Source of the DNA: Magnolia sinica
Taxonomy: Eukaryota; Streptophyta; Magnoliopsida; Magnoliales; Magnoliaceae
Length of the DNA stretch: 64,000 bases
Assembly: GCF_029962835.1 (NCBI RefSeq)
Contig: NC_080582.1
Span: 71,358,177 to 71,422,176 of the forward strand
Direction of reading: 5' to 3'
This document shows, piece after piece, positions 21,881 to 34,145 of this stretch. The position numbers were made by a program, and so were the translations under genes. The notes below the pieces were generated by a model that saw only the letters and a program-made list of their open reading frames with translations, had not been told where the DNA came from and did not search any database. Every line of letters begins with the position of its first letter. The stretch's first letter is position 1.

Positions 21881-22813
21881 GAGTATAAACTTTTGAATTT
21901 GCCTATCGACTGTTTTTCATTAGGGGTGATGCCCTACAACTTGCCTATCGTATGTGGTTAACTAGGATTGACGACCCTAGATGGATCCTTCGTTTGAGTT
22001 AATGATATAAAGGGAGGTACATTAGCTTCCCAAATCCTCTATATGAATGAGCCTAATTAAGTATCCGGCTAACATAACCATGCACCGCATTGCATGTGCT
22101 TTGGCGAGGAAGTTGCACTTTAGGGCGGTTGTTATGCGCGAACTTGGTTGTCGGAGTTACTTGTGAGGGAGCTTTGTGCAAGGGCATGCATCATTACTGC
22201 ACTCCATTCATGCATTAACAAGAGTAGTTAAGAAGTGATTGTTGTATTGCTTTATTATTACTACTTGATTAACTTGATAACATGTTAACCTTTGCTTTAT
22301 AGTTCCACTGAATTAGTTACTCATTCCCACCTGGGATGGTGTTTTAAAACACCAACCAGACTATGGTTTAGATGCAGGTGATGGGGAAGCCTATGCAGTG
22401 GAGTTGGACTTCATAAATGAGGAGGAAGAATTCTCCTACGCTCAGCTCTCAGGTGGGTTTATGTAGACGTCGTGCTGATTCGACGGGATTACAGGGACAT
22501 ATGAATTAGTTGGATACTTTACACTTTGACATTTTGTAAATTTTGAAACAATACATGTATATATTCAGCCCGATAACATACTCATACTCTGGAGGTTCTG
22601 AAACACTTACCTGTTCAAATATATATGTTTCAGTCTTCCGCTTGCTTAAATTAAATTATCTCTGGAGTATGATGTACCGTTTTAATATAATCTCACTCAT
22701 GTTTAACTCATTCATATGGACGAAATCTGAACATCATCATCCATGTTGCATAAGTGATGTGCTGGATCTCGGGAGTAGAGCTTTGCTCGACCCCCGAAAC
22801 TCAGGGCGTTACA

Positions 22814-22960
22814 AGAGTGCATACGTGTGCTAAGCCACTCACAATGCTACCAAAAAAGGATCGCACGGACCTACAATAAGAGGGTCAGAAAGAGGAGCTT
22901 TAAGGTAGGCGACATTTTAGCCCGTCCTATCCTTACGCTATACCTACATGTGCTCTATCC
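22814..22960 (+). pseudogene. Gypsy element X, piece 3: integrase C-terminus
   Basis: Frame reads IRVLSHSQCYQKRIARTYNK then RSFKVGDILARPIL, the C-terminal domain of gypsy integrase (family: QCYQxRVARAYNKRV, F..GDLVL). It joins the last codons of piece 2 (LAYEE) without a frame change once the A2 solo LTR and one copy of AGAGT are ignored. Similarity fades after about 22960. Confidence 0.85.
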
Positions 22961-23829
22961 TGCCAATATGTTTTACAATCATTAGGCAACACATGCATCT
23001 TACATGTAAATGATTGGTTTCCCTTTTTTAAGTTTTAATTCTTTATGCATGTGCGGCCCACTTGATCAAGGAATAGATTAGGAACATTCTTGTGGGAAAT
23101 AGGGATTTGATCAATTTTCCAGCTGGATCAGGTTAGAGCGGGCCCCAATTTTTTCAGCCTATGCATGAGCCCACTTTGCTTGGCCCATGAAGGGCTTGAT
23201 CGCAGGCCTAGCCGAACCTTGCCTAATGCCACAGCCTCAAAAATGTTGTATTGTAAATTTGATGGGCTGAACTTATGCCCAATTTTAGCCCTGAAGGATG
23301 GGTCTGGGCTTGGTGTGACCCTCGCTGAGCCCATTCCTGGTCCATCGACAACCTTAGTGATTTTTCTTTTTATTTCAGGAGGAGGTTTACAAGCAACATT
23401 TTCCATGATTTTTGAGATGGAAAACATTTCTGAACTGTATACAGTAATCCACCAAATTCCCAACTGATTATAAATTTCCATCTGTATGCACCATGGTCGG
23501 TAAAAAAAAATACTAGATACTCTTATTAGCAAGTGCAAATAGAGATGAACTACAGCCTTAATACTCTCTGATTTTAGAAAATGTGAGTAGTTTCCATCTT
23601 CTTCTTCTTCTGTAATACTAACTAGTAACCTATTCTCAATTCACAACCGAATTTCTATAAAAGAGTTAATATGACACTGTGCATTTGCAGGAGTCCCATT
23701 AAGTTCCCAATGGAGCAATGCAGTGATTAGGACCATTCAACAAACCATTCAAGATGATATAAATCTCCAAAAAAAAAATTAAAATTTGTTAAACTTCAAT
23801 TACACATGCAACAAGCCATTCAAGATTAT
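22961..23829. other. No gene seen; GGGCTTGG-rich low-complexity repeat
   Basis: Contains a GGGCCC/TTGGCCCA-rich stretch at about 23130-23330, similar in composition to 39590-39740 and 41040-41250, probably a degraded MITE-like repeat. The overlapping ORFs on both strands here (about 100 and 136 codons) mirror this composition and match nothing I recognise. Confidence 0.5.
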
Positions 23830-25845
23830 ATAATCTGATGGATATTACAGAAATCACAAACTATAAGTGGATGTAAGTCATCATCGTTCGATTCAACCAC
23901 CATAAGACACACAAGTGTATGAAGAGATTGGTAGAAAAAAATACAGATGTCATGCTAAATTCTGAAAATACAGCCAAATAACTCACACCATTATTCATTA
24001 CAGAGTATGACAACCATATAAAGGAAATGAACTTTCAGGCCAGCAGTCTCTACGTCAACATGTTGGCAGGTCCTGTCGCTTTGCATCCACCACAAGATTC
24101 TCCTACCAAAGCAAGAGTCTACAAATCAAAACTGGGATTAAAATTTGATAATGTACTGAGATTTGATTTTTTTTTTTTTTTTCAAATCTAAACAAGTGGT
24201 TGAAGCATATTTACACCAAATCATTGCATAAAAATAAATACCAAATTTAGTTGATGAAGCAAAATAGAAAATGAAAATGAAAAAGATTGATACATTGCAT
24301 TAATGTATCTTGTATTCTGGTTTACTTGATCCACTGATGCACCCTACATCTAGTCATGACTGGCAGAGCCTGAGGAATTTCAGGTATAGATATTATATAA
24401 CTTGGTTTGAGTAGGATTAGGGTAAAGCTTATGTAAAATTCATTTAGAGGTGGCTCTTTATTGTACTGTAGAACTTTTACAAATACACTGTTATTTGTAA
24501 AAATAAAATAATGATTTTATTTAAAACTAACAGAGAAATCCTTTCATAAGCTATAAAATTTGTATTAATAAAATCTTGTAATCAGCTTTAATGCATGCGT
24601 ATGGACCCCCTGCTTATTGGTCCATTTTGATTCATAGGTCAGGGCACATTCACAATGGCTCCACCTGATGGATGGCTTGATCTTGCACATGAATACCACA
24701 TTGGATGTGAAGCGATGTCAGAGGGACTGGGATCTATATGGTTGTAGAATCAACCAACCTCCACCATCATGACATGTATAATAATCAATGGTTAGAATTG
24801 ATCACTTAGGCAATGCGGCATTTGCTTCACTATCATGCAGAATTGCAAGAACCTAATTGTTATAACTATTTTATGGAGTTATAGAAGTTTTTTTTTTTTT
24901 TTCCAGGCACCAATTTGAAGGATGGTTAAGATAAGGCAGATTTAGTTTTAACATTTCTTTCCTACCCACTTATCTGATGATGGGTCCCAATAGATGAAAT
25001 GTTAGGACATTCGAACTATTGGGTTGTTAATTACGTGATCATGTCATTAAAAATAACATGCCTGAGAAAAGCAAACTATAAAATGAAAGGACTTCAAATA
25101 AATTTATATTGTATCTAGTAAACTAGAGAAAGACTTAACAACATAACCATAAACAAAATCAAGTAAAATTACCTCAATAACATTTGGAATTCAATTAGCC
25201 ATTCAAGATATATAAGTCAGGAAAAAAAATTTGTTAAACTTGGATTGCTCATGCAATTGGAGTGGCCCTTAGATTTGCAAACTAACAGATTCCAATCTAT
25301 CTATCAAGTAAGAAAGTTTTTTCTTCTTTCAGAAATGAGACTGAAGTGACTGACAGAAGCTCTGTAGGTGCACTCAATTTTGCATTAAGTCCATTTGTAG
25401 CATTGATCAGATGACTAACATAGTCGATTCCCCTAATTTTTGGGCTATGGCCCATTTGTATGATTATGTAGGCCACTGCATATGGGACAAATTGATGGCT
25501 GGCTAAGCTTGTTTTAGCTGTTCATTTGTTTTGTAGACTGTGGCCCATCTGATGGATCGACTGCTAGATCCGACTGATTACTGAGCCAGGCCGTTGAAGG
25601 AACAGGGCCCAACTGATGGACAGCTTGGATCTTGCAGTTGTTTTCTATCTAGGCACATATGATGACATATAAAGCAGTTGCTAGATTGATAGTTGAAGTA
25701 ATGGCTACACAAGACATTCTTAGTTGTACCATTTCTACGAACAATAACATGCATGATATACAAGAGATGTATTGACTGGAGCCAAAAGCCAACGGGGCAA
25801 GGGATCGTACAGTACAAATTTAGATGGGGAGTTATTAAGGTGTTT

Positions 25846-26105
25846 CAAAACGGTAATGGTAGCTGTAACAGCCACCGCCATTACTGTTACGATATGGGCC
25901 ATTATGGCTATTACAGTCCTTTTTTATTTTTTGAAACAATTGTTATGGAGTCATTATCGGGTCATTACGGGCCATTAAGGACCATTACAGGACCGTTACA
26001 GGGCCTTTATAGCCTGTTTTTTCTATACCGGCTGTTACGGCCATTTCGACCCCGTAATATGTAACCGTTATGACCGTTATCATTATGGCTGCTACGTAAC
26101 TGATT
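25846..26105. repeat. GGCCATTACGG-type palindromic low-complexity repeat
   Basis: Dense variants of CGTTACGGCC, GGGCCATTAAGG and ACCGTTACAGGGCC with internal complementarity. It is absent from the matching place in the NLR2 flank, so it is an insertion after duplication. Probably a degraded MITE. Confidence 0.45.
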
Positions 26106-26149
26106 TTGAATGTCTTAGGAGTTATATGACTCCAGGAGTGCAATTTGTC

Positions 26150-26425
26150 AACTTAACCCAACCTGACTTCAAGAAAATCCAACCTGCAACTGACCTGACC
26201 AGAATTCGAACCCGAGGTGCCCAACCAAAGTCAACCTGAAATCCTCTATGCTCAACCCAACCCAACCCAAATACATGTGATTATTCTCAACCCAACCTAA
26301 CCTGACCTGAATTTGTTCAACCAGAACCCAACCCGAATTCAAATAGGGTTGGAAATTTCGAAACAATAGGACCTTGAAAACCCGACCCAAACTTGGATTG
26401 GGTCAACCTGAACCCAATTTTTGGC
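26150..26425. repeat. CAACCCAACCC-rich repeat
   Basis: Degenerate CAACCCAACC/CAACCTGACC runs with a short GGGTTGG inverted part near 26345 and 26395. Not telomeric (no CCCTAAA). Also missing from the NLR2 flank, so likely an insertion. Confidence 0.45.
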
Positions 26426-27019
26426 TCTATATGATACTCAGGCAAGCACATGATGCTTTAGACACAACCACTCAGAAGTTGTACATAATGGCATATATTA
26501 ACTTAAATTAAAACAGCTTAATTAATTGTGGGAAATACGGTGGCAAAGTCACAGATCCAAAGTCAAATAATCAGATAAGAGTAATTTTTTGTATGTGATG
26601 CATCTAAACTAAAACCTTAATTTACACAGTTCAATTTGGGTTGATTCTATTCCACTTACGAAATTTGTTAGTAATTTTTAAGTGCATGTGTATCATCCAT
26701 TGTACTGCCAGAGTATAAAACTTTTTCCCATTTGGAATTTTAGTTAGTACAGGTGGACCGTCTATTTCAATGATCGAAAATGTTATTATGGTCCCTTGTG
26801 CAAACTGAAAAAAAAAAATTAATTAATATAATTAAAAGTTAGAACGTGTGTAATTATAGTTTATGGTGTGAATGAAGCAGAGGGAAATAAAGCAAAGAAG
26901 AAGAAAAGCTCACCAGCCTTTGTAAAGATGTTGAATGTGCCCTTCCATGCGTTTTTCCATTGGTGGAAGAAACAAGCAACTAAACTCACCTGACTTTGAT
27001 AGCCGGCCACAGCAGCAAC

Positions 27020-29733
27020 TCATTCTATTTCGATGGAGGGTATATGTTTAATCTTATGCCAATCCTCTCCGCCGTTTTCCTGCATTCTGTCTTTGAATTC
27101 ATTGGGCATGTAACACACCACCAATTTTTGGAGGGCAGCCACGTGTTGCAGTCCTTCTGGAAGCATCTTTAAATGAGAGCACCTGTGAATCAGCAAATGT
27201 AAAAGCTTCGGCATCGCTCCTTCCTCTATTATCCATTCTTCTAATTCATCTAACTGGTTAACACATAAGGATTCGAGTTGAGGAAACCCTTGTGCAGAGC
27301 AGACCATTTCCTTTCCGTTGTATGAATTATAACGCAATATGAGAATCCGAAGGTTGGGTAATTTCTCCAATGTCGCCATCGGGTCTTCCATTAACTTGGA
27401 CAATAGCAAGGAAAGCTTGGTGAGGGTAGGTGAGAATTCATACCACTCGGGTAGCTTCTCTAACTTTCCGTCCAAATTCATCTTCTTCATATGCAGGTGA
27501 TGTTGAAAAGGCATAAACACTGGAATGGTCTCCCCCCAACGCAACCGCAAAGACTGGAGGCGGTCCAATTTGGGAAGAGAGCTCGACAATCCGTTTCCAT
27601 GCCTACTCCAGGAGTACACCCAAATTCTTAGTTTCTTGAGATTAGTTAGCTTTCCCAAGCAATCCTCTGTCCAATCGCCAGCCACCACATCTTTTAGAGT
27701 TTGGAGATTAAGTAAACAATCAAGTCCGAGTGATGGACGCCCGACGATTCTTTTAGACCTGAAACCGTTACTTTTTATAATTCCTGAGGCCACATCCACA
27801 TGCCTTAATTGTTGCATATTCCAAATACAACTGGGTATGTAGATTCCACCTGCTTCTACATGCAGTGTTTCTAAACTGCAAAGATTGCTTAGGGATGATG
27901 GGAGGCTTCTTGTGAATCTATTCACCCTGAAGCCAAGGTATCTTAAGTGGATCAGTGTACATATTTCGTTAGGAAACTTTCGCAATGATGTGCTAGATAC
28001 ATCTAAATGTAACACCCTAAGCAAATTGAATCCTCTATAAATAAACTTCTCTTGCTTTTTCCCCAGCCATGCATCCTCGAAAGCAAAGCACGACAGAGAA
28101 CGAATGTATTGGTTAGCGTGATTTAAAGAAGTGTACCTGCTAGTGGCATGATGAATAGAAAGCCGGCGTGCTTTCGATGGAGAGAGAGGATTTGTATCTC
28201 CACGATGAACATCGAGGAATTTATCTTCCTTGGCTTTTGAAATTGAGAGTTCAAGTAAGAGATCATGGATACGGCATCTTTTCACTCTGCCAATGCAATC
28301 TCTTTTCACTACTTGAATCAGACTTCTATGGATCAGTTCTTCGAGGCAATCCTCCGCAGCTTCCTCTACCGTCGTCCCCTGTTGGCTCTACAAATCCTTC
28401 TGCAACCCACAGACGAATCAATTTCTTAGCTCTGATCTCATGGTCTTCGGGAAAAACACCAAGGTAGAGAAAGTATGGCTTCAGATGGTAGGGCAGATCT
28501 TCATAGCTTAAAGCTAATATGTTTGCGATTTGAGATTTATCATCAACGGATTGTGAGCTAATTCTCTGGAGTACTTTTCCCCCACTCGTTTGGATCCTTC
28601 GCTTTCCTTGACAGTAAGCCCCCAATGACAACAATAGCAAGAGGCAAACCATGACATTTTTTCACAATCTCTTCTCCGATCTTCTCTAAATTTTGCTGGT
28701 AATGGATACCCTGCTCTAAAAATGTTTTCTTACAAAATAATTTCCATCCGTCTTCGTCTCCTAAGAGCTGCAGCTCATGGGGAGAGCTCCGCGCATCTGC
28801 ATATGAAGCTACATCTCTGTTGCGGGTGGTGAGTAGGACTCGACTTCCCTTGTTCATATCTGGAAAAGCAGCCACTAAAGAATCCCATGCTTCAGTATTC
28901 CATATATCGTCCAGCACCACAAGAAATCTCTTCTCCTTCAAATGATTAAAAAGCTTTTCCTTCAACTGAACATCATTCATTTTCTCCACCATCTCAAGCT
29001 CTTCTTTAGTAAGAGTCATGAAGACTTTTATAAGGCTATGCAAAAGATCTCTCACCACATATTGCTGAGATACAAAAACCCAAGCACAACAATCAAAATG
29101 TTTCTTAACAGCCTCATTGTTATACACTTTAATTGCAAGAGTGGTCTTACCGAGACCACCCATTCCAACTACAGAAACCACACAACGTCGTGAATCGCCA
29201 TCTATCAACCGTGCCACCAGTGTCGTTATTTCTTCATCAAAACCGACGACTTCTGTCTCTCCAAATAGAGGAGAAGTTTGCCTTTGCCTTCGTAAACTTT
29301 CACCCATGGAACTACTTCCTTCTCCCACATCTTTAATGCCATACCTCACTCTACTATCAGAGATCTCCCCGATTTTATTCTTTATCCGTTCAATTTCATT
29401 CCGGAGCTCACGTCGAGCCAATAAATCGATGGACACGCAGCTTTTGAAGAAACCAACGAACCCACTTCTCTTATGTTGTTGTATTTTAAGGATGAAGGTG
29501 TCGATGACGTCTTCTGCATCGTAAGCAACGTCTCTTACATCTGCCACCCAATTCTTGACTCTTGCATCACCGCCTTGTTTTGCATCCGCATCTTTCAAGA
29601 AGCACTGCATCCGCCTCAATTCTCTATCGATCCACTCTACCTGATCACGCACTTCATAGAGTGAAACTGCCTCTTGAACCAGGAAATCGCTGACTTTTCC
29701 TACCGCGAACGAAACAACAGCCTCAGCAGCCAT
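27020..29733 (-). pseudogene. NLR1: CC-NBS-LRR resistance gene with two frameshifts
   Basis: Encodes an RPP13/RPP8-like CNL immune receptor closely related to NLR2. Start is taken at 29733 (MAAEAVVSF), where all copies align; a further 15 in-frame codons upstream are Arg/Glu repeat from a (CT)n leader. Visible on the minus strand: Rx-type CC domain with EDVID, P-loop GMGGLGKTT, RNBS-A FDCCAWVFVSQ, kinase-2 [36 protein letters not shown], the MHD-position RIHD, then LRRs to SIEIE. Two small indels relative to NLR2 break the frame: one extra base in the TTTTCCCCC run at 28574-28583 and two missing bases near 28371-28376. All other motifs are intact, so loss is recent, or the indels are assembly errors. 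No introns are evident. Confidence 0.88.
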
Positions 29734-29850
29734 CTTAGCCCCTCTCTCTCTCTCTCTCTCTCTCACGAGAAACTTCAATCACTTGTTCAAAACTTACAGA
29801 TGTAGAATGAAACTTAGTAAATCGTTCTCTGGTTTCAAACGAAATGCATA
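29734..29850 (-). promoter_or_regulatory. NLR1 leader with (CT)n tract
   Basis: A CT run (about 29738-29765 on the plus strand) precedes the start codon. GAACAAGTGATTGAAG-like and TTCTACATCTGTAAG-like leader sequence is shared with NLR2 (48470-48530) and the truncated NLR (36840-36900). Homology drops off sooner than between the other two copies. Confidence 0.5.
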
Positions 29851-31090
29851 AAGCTGCATCGTTTCTTTTTTTCTATAGTCACCGTTTCTAGCTTTATCCT
29901 TCAATAATTGACTTGCTTTCGGTCATTCAATAATGCATTGCTGAGCTGTAAACCAGCTCAATATGACGGGATTGCCCCAGGTGGGTAGGGAGCGCGGCTC
30001 GTCTGCCACCCCCGAGTCACGGATGGAGTGAGACACGAAGCAGATTGCCCACCGATTCACTCGCTACACTAGGTGGATTTGAGGGATTTGAGGGGTCGTT
30101 TGGACGGATGGATTGAGGCGTGCTAAGGTGGATTCGAGGGATTTGAGGGGGTTTCAAATTCCCGTATCGTTTGGCGGTATAAAATAATTGAGGGTTTCAA
30201 ATCCAAGGGGTTCGGGGTTTGAAATTTACTGTAAGAGCTTTGATTACATCTAAAACTATATCTATAGTTGCATGTGTAACATGTGTTACCATACTATTAT
30301 TCTATTGGGCACATAATGATATCCAAAAACAATTAGATTATCAATTGCATTAGTACAATTACTTCAATACAATGATCAACATCGTCCAAACATTATCCAT
30401 GTAAATCAACGGCTAAAAATCATTGCTTAGTCACTCGGACGTGACCTTGTGCTTGTGGCACATCCAAGAATTGGAATTTCATCATTTCCAAGCAACGCAT
30501 ATATTTTAGCAGGCTTATTATAACCATTGTGTCAAACATTACATACCTCACTAATTAGAGATATTCAAGTTGATTTAGTAATTAAATTCAAACCCTCATA
30601 GATATACTTGGATTAAAGTTGATTCCTAATCCAGGCTGCCAAATCCACGCTCCAAGATAGGTTAACCGTATTAATTAAATTATGTGTGGTCTATAGTATT
30701 TTTTTATTTTTTATTCATTATGCCTATCCATTTTACTAGATAATTTGAGGACTACCACGGAAAACAGTTTGAATTAACGGGGACACATAAGTTTTGGATC
30801 AAGCAGATAGTTGTGTTTTCCCTTCAAGCATTCCTGCGTGATCTTATAAATAGGTTGATGACAAATAAACATAAATGTCGCCTGCCCCAACGAGGTTTCA
30901 AGAATGGAAATTATTATTTATATTGTTTGTTGTGGTGCAGTCCACTTGAACTTTGGATATGGATTAATTTTGAGCTGGACCACTAAATTAAGCTAGAAAA
31001 ATGGATGGACAACGTGGATAAATCACATAAATTCATGGTTGTGCTAACAGAGATTACTCAGTACCATGGAAGTGTACTGAATGACTCAGT
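29851..31090. other. Intergenic; G-rich MITE-like half at 30085-30235
   Basis: No gene seen. A segment at about 30090-30235 has GGGTCGTTTGGACGG and ATCGTTTGGCGGT with GAGGGATTTGAGGGG repeats, suggesting one end of a hAT or PIF-type MITE whose partner end I could not identify. The rest is AT-rich unique-looking sequence. Confidence 0.4.
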
Positions 31091-32530
31091 AGGCAGTCTG
31101 ATTTCGTGAGACATCAGTAGGTCCTACCTGGATGTACTAAGTGTATATCTTCACCATCCATTAGTTTTACCAACTTATTTTAGTTTATGGTCCCAAAAAT
31201 GAAGTAGATACAAAACTCAAGTGGACCACACCACAAGAAATAGTGGCTATTCACCGCTAAAAACCTTTTGTAGGCCACATAAGTTTTGGACCGTTAAAAA
31301 CCTTTTATGGGCCACAAAAGTTTTGGATTAGGCTGATATTTGTTTTTTCTATTGGGGGACCACGGAAGCACACAGAGATGAATCAAATGAAGTAATCCAA
31401 TCGTAACAATCAAGCACAACAAGAACACATCGAATTTAACATGGAAAAACCCTTGCGGGAAAAAATTACGGCACAAAGCGACATATAGCACTATGAAAGC
31501 ATAAATTTACAAGAGTTTAAACCCGATTCAAAGAAGCCTCGAACCACCCCAAGCTACACCCTTGAAATCCTAGGAAAGAATTTGGAGAAGCTTTATTTTT
31601 ATCCTAGTTCCGATTTTCACCCACATTTATAACCATCGGAAGAATTCCAAACAAAATCGAGAACAAATTCTGTAGATACGCAAATCTGTGAAAAATCTGT
31701 GACACGTTAAATGGCACCTTAGATGGGACTTGATGTCATTGACAGACCGTCGATGGCATCGAACCTCACTTCGATGGCATCGAACAAGACCAAAACAGTC
31801 CAAAGACAAAACGTGGATATTCAGATTTTCTCGATTGCAGTTTCTGAATTGATTTAAGACATCAAAAACAACATTTTTTCCCTTCCATCCTGGTCCATTT
31901 GACTTTAATAATACGTTAAATGGTCAATAAAAACTATGGTGGACCCTACGAAGTTTTTAATAGTGGTCATTAAATGACCATTATTTCCTACAATGTGGTC
32001 CACCTAAAATTTGTATCTGCTTTAATTTTGGAACTATGCCCTAAAATAAGTGGCAAAGCGGATTGACGGCATGGATATACAATTCATACATCAAGGTGGG
32101 CCCTACGGTTAGGGTCACATCCGCTGTTAGTAGCTTAAGCTCCTAGGCAGGGGCTCTATGGGGCCCACCATGATATGTGTTTTATCTATGCCATCCATTC
32201 ATTTTTTTCAAATCATTTTAGGGCATGAGCCGAAAAATGAAGCAGATCCAAGGCTCAAGTGAATTAAGCATGGGGATTGACTACTTACAATTAAAAACTT
32301 CTTAGGAACAATAGAAGTTCGATGCAGGTCTTTATTAATAGGTTTCATGGTAGATAAACATCAAAGTGGGCCTTAGGAAGGTTTCAAGTGGGCATCATTA
32401 TCGCTTCTTTCTTCCTGTCACGTGGTCCTCCTGAGCTCGGATCTGCCTCAATTTTTTTGCTTTATGACCTAAAATGATCTATCCAAATGGTGGATAGCCT
32501 GGATAAAATACATAAATCATTATGATCCCC
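31091..32530. repeat. Dispersed GGGCCCACC-family repeat, interrupted
   Basis: Two or more copies of the dispersed family, with blocks AAAATGAAGTAGATAC/AAATGAAGCAGATCC, CTCAAGTGGACCACACCAC, AAGTTTTGGAT and GGGCCCACCATGATATGTG. The copy at 31140-32050 is split by a solo LTR at 31350-31873. No coding capacity. Confidence 0.65.
31350..31873 (-). mobile_element. 524-bp solo LTR (Ty1/copia-like) in dispersed repeat
   Basis: On the minus strand it starts TGTTGTTTTTGATGTC and ends CCCCCAATA, close to the usual TGTTG...CAACA copia LTR tips. It is flanked by direct TTTTTTC (31343-31349 and 31874-31880). It interrupts the TTTGTTTTTTC...CCTTCCATCC block of the dispersed repeat family, which is continuous in other copies. 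A GATGGCATCGAAC tandem pair lies at about 31752-31782. No internal domain, so solo. Confidence 0.6.
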
Positions 32531-34145
32531 GTTGTGCTCCTTCGAAGACCAGTTCCATCATGCAGAGGCAGACACAATGGACTCCCAACTCAATAATGCA
32601 ATAGCACTATTTGGGTATTGTGCACAATGTCGGCATGACTGTCCTAGACCCTACCATCATGCCTCGAAGATAAGGAGGTATGGGGGTACACCTATGGTCG
32701 CCATTCTTTTGTCACCTTTTAATAAGTGTATGATTTGTTTGGCTCAATTATGATTCCTTGGTTGTGCGATACATTTCTTAAAGGCGACTAGATTTGTTTG
32801 TTTTAATATTTGGAGTTGCCACTAACCAATTAGGCTGATATATGTCCACAATCGGCTAGGGTCCGTGGACACGCCTTAAGGTCAAGGGATTGTGAAATTC
32901 TCCTACCCAAATGACTCCTATGGATGGTCTGCGAAAATAGATTTCTAGATAAGGGTCTCGGTTGTGAGAGAGGACAGGGTTAGGCACCCTCTCTTGCTCA
33001 TACCATGTGTGGTATCTACTTTGAGGAGCGTACAACTTTTAGAAAAATATTATATCTATTAAATATACTATTCATCTAATCATGCTTCGTATAACACTAC
33101 AAGAGGGTCAACCAAGTGAAAAATAATAAAATAAGTTATAGTAGTATATGCAAAGTCAAGTGACACTGGGCAGGTGAGCAAAATAAATAAAATGAGTAAA
33201 CATAAATAAATATAACTAAAAAGAATAAAATGGTAGCGTGGCTACGATAGAATGTGCAAAATAGAATGTGTTCTGAGCTTGAGTGAGATGCGAGAAAGAA
33301 AAAGGGAAGTCAAATACCCATTTTGGTCAAAAGAGATAGCCAAATGTCCATAAATCTGACTCTACTCTTCAAATTGACTGGCTTATTCTGAATAACAGAT
33401 TTTTGTAGCTAGCTTGACGAGGCAGAGTCTGGATATGTTTTTGGCCTTCATAGGTGGTAGGGTCCTTTCTTGGAAGGTAGGCTAGGCTTACCAGGATCAT
33501 ATGCTACCTTTTTCTATTCTCTCTACCATCTTTCCTCTTGTCTCCCCCCTTGGACAGAAGGTTGGGGCTTGTATTTATAAGGAAAAAGCTGTTAGCTAGG
33601 GGTTGGCTGATAGTGAACACTTGGAAAAAAAATTGTCATGCAAGATCTATTAGAGTGTATCCAAATCTTTGGTTGGTGCAAAGGGTTTCAAGTGAATGTC
33701 GGCCATCAGTTAACCGACAGTGTGATTCCTTCCGTTTCGATCATGTTTTCCTTTTTTCCCTTTTGTTCTTTTTGTGATTTTTCTAGTATTGACGGCTAGG
33801 GATTAGGGGATCCAATCCATTTACCTTCTTTAGGAGGAGGTTTTTGGTCCGAATATCCTTATTTGGTGAGCTTTCAAGGATTCTTTTGACAGGTAAGTGT
33901 AATTTTATCGCGATGTGTCAGGGCAATGAGTTCCGAAGACGACTACCTAAGTGCTCCTATTTTGGGATCGAGAGTTGGCAATCTCTGGATCGAGTCTGGT
34001 AACCTTGCTGAGGATAAGCCAGGGGTTCATCTTCTTAACTTTCTTTGGTCATCCAACGGTAATTAAGGATGCTAGGTGCAGTTTTATTGAGGGTTTGCCA
34101 GTTAATTCAAGAGTAGTGTCTTTGTGATTTAAGTGGGGTGTCTAC
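32531..34145 (+). repeat. Gypsy LTR/leader-like block (Ogre/Retand-like?)
   Basis: Contains GGAGTTGCCACTAACCAATT, GGCTAGGGTCCGTGGACACG and GACAGGGTTAGGCACCCTC, and ends GGGGTGTCTACA at 34145. Phrases of this kind mark the LTR/5' region of large plant gypsy elements in my memory. ORFs in it (for example 32532-32753) match nothing recognised. The left boundary is not visible; the region could be a solo LTR. Confidence 0.45.

Larger units (their letters stand above)
14970..22813 (+). mobile_element. Family-A solo LTR (copy A2) with nested insertions
   Basis: Starts TGTAACGTCTCGG and ends GGGCGTTACA, with inverted tips TGTAAC/GTTACA. It is flanked by a perfect 5-bp TSD, AGAGT (14965-14969 and 22814-22818). 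It parallels copy A3 in order: CCGTATCAGACC block, GAGTGAAGTGTGTGAGAAACGCGAATATC, TATA box, leader, GGTTATGGTTTTCAA block, GC-rich tandem module and GAGTTCTCCTACGCTCAGCTCTC. It is longer than A3 because of a Tat-like element at 17104-20991 and about 0.8 kb extra near 15.05-15.9 kb. No internal domain follows, so it is a solo LTR. Confidence 0.9.
23830..27019. repeat. 3' flank of NLR1, duplicated at NLR2
   Basis: Several blocks recur in the same order beside NLR2: 23830-24200 with 43160-43500 (GATGTAAGTCATCATC, ATGAAGAGATTGGTAG), 24590-24840 with 44110-44280, 25250-25480 with 44480-44700 (TCCAATCTATCTATC, TAGTCGATTCCCCTAA), 25490-25660 with 44950-45130, and 26650-27010 with 45380-45740. The first block also occurs at 41710. 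No conserved coding frame; this is the downstream flank of a tandem-duplicated NLR unit. Confidence 0.82.

Noticed and set aside
26150-26425. Possible interstitial telomere repeat
   Set aside because: Words are CAACCCAACC/CAACCTGACC, not CCCTAAA.
32532-32753. 73-codon ORF
   Set aside because: No recognisable motif; lies beside an LTR-like block; no supporting start or splice context.
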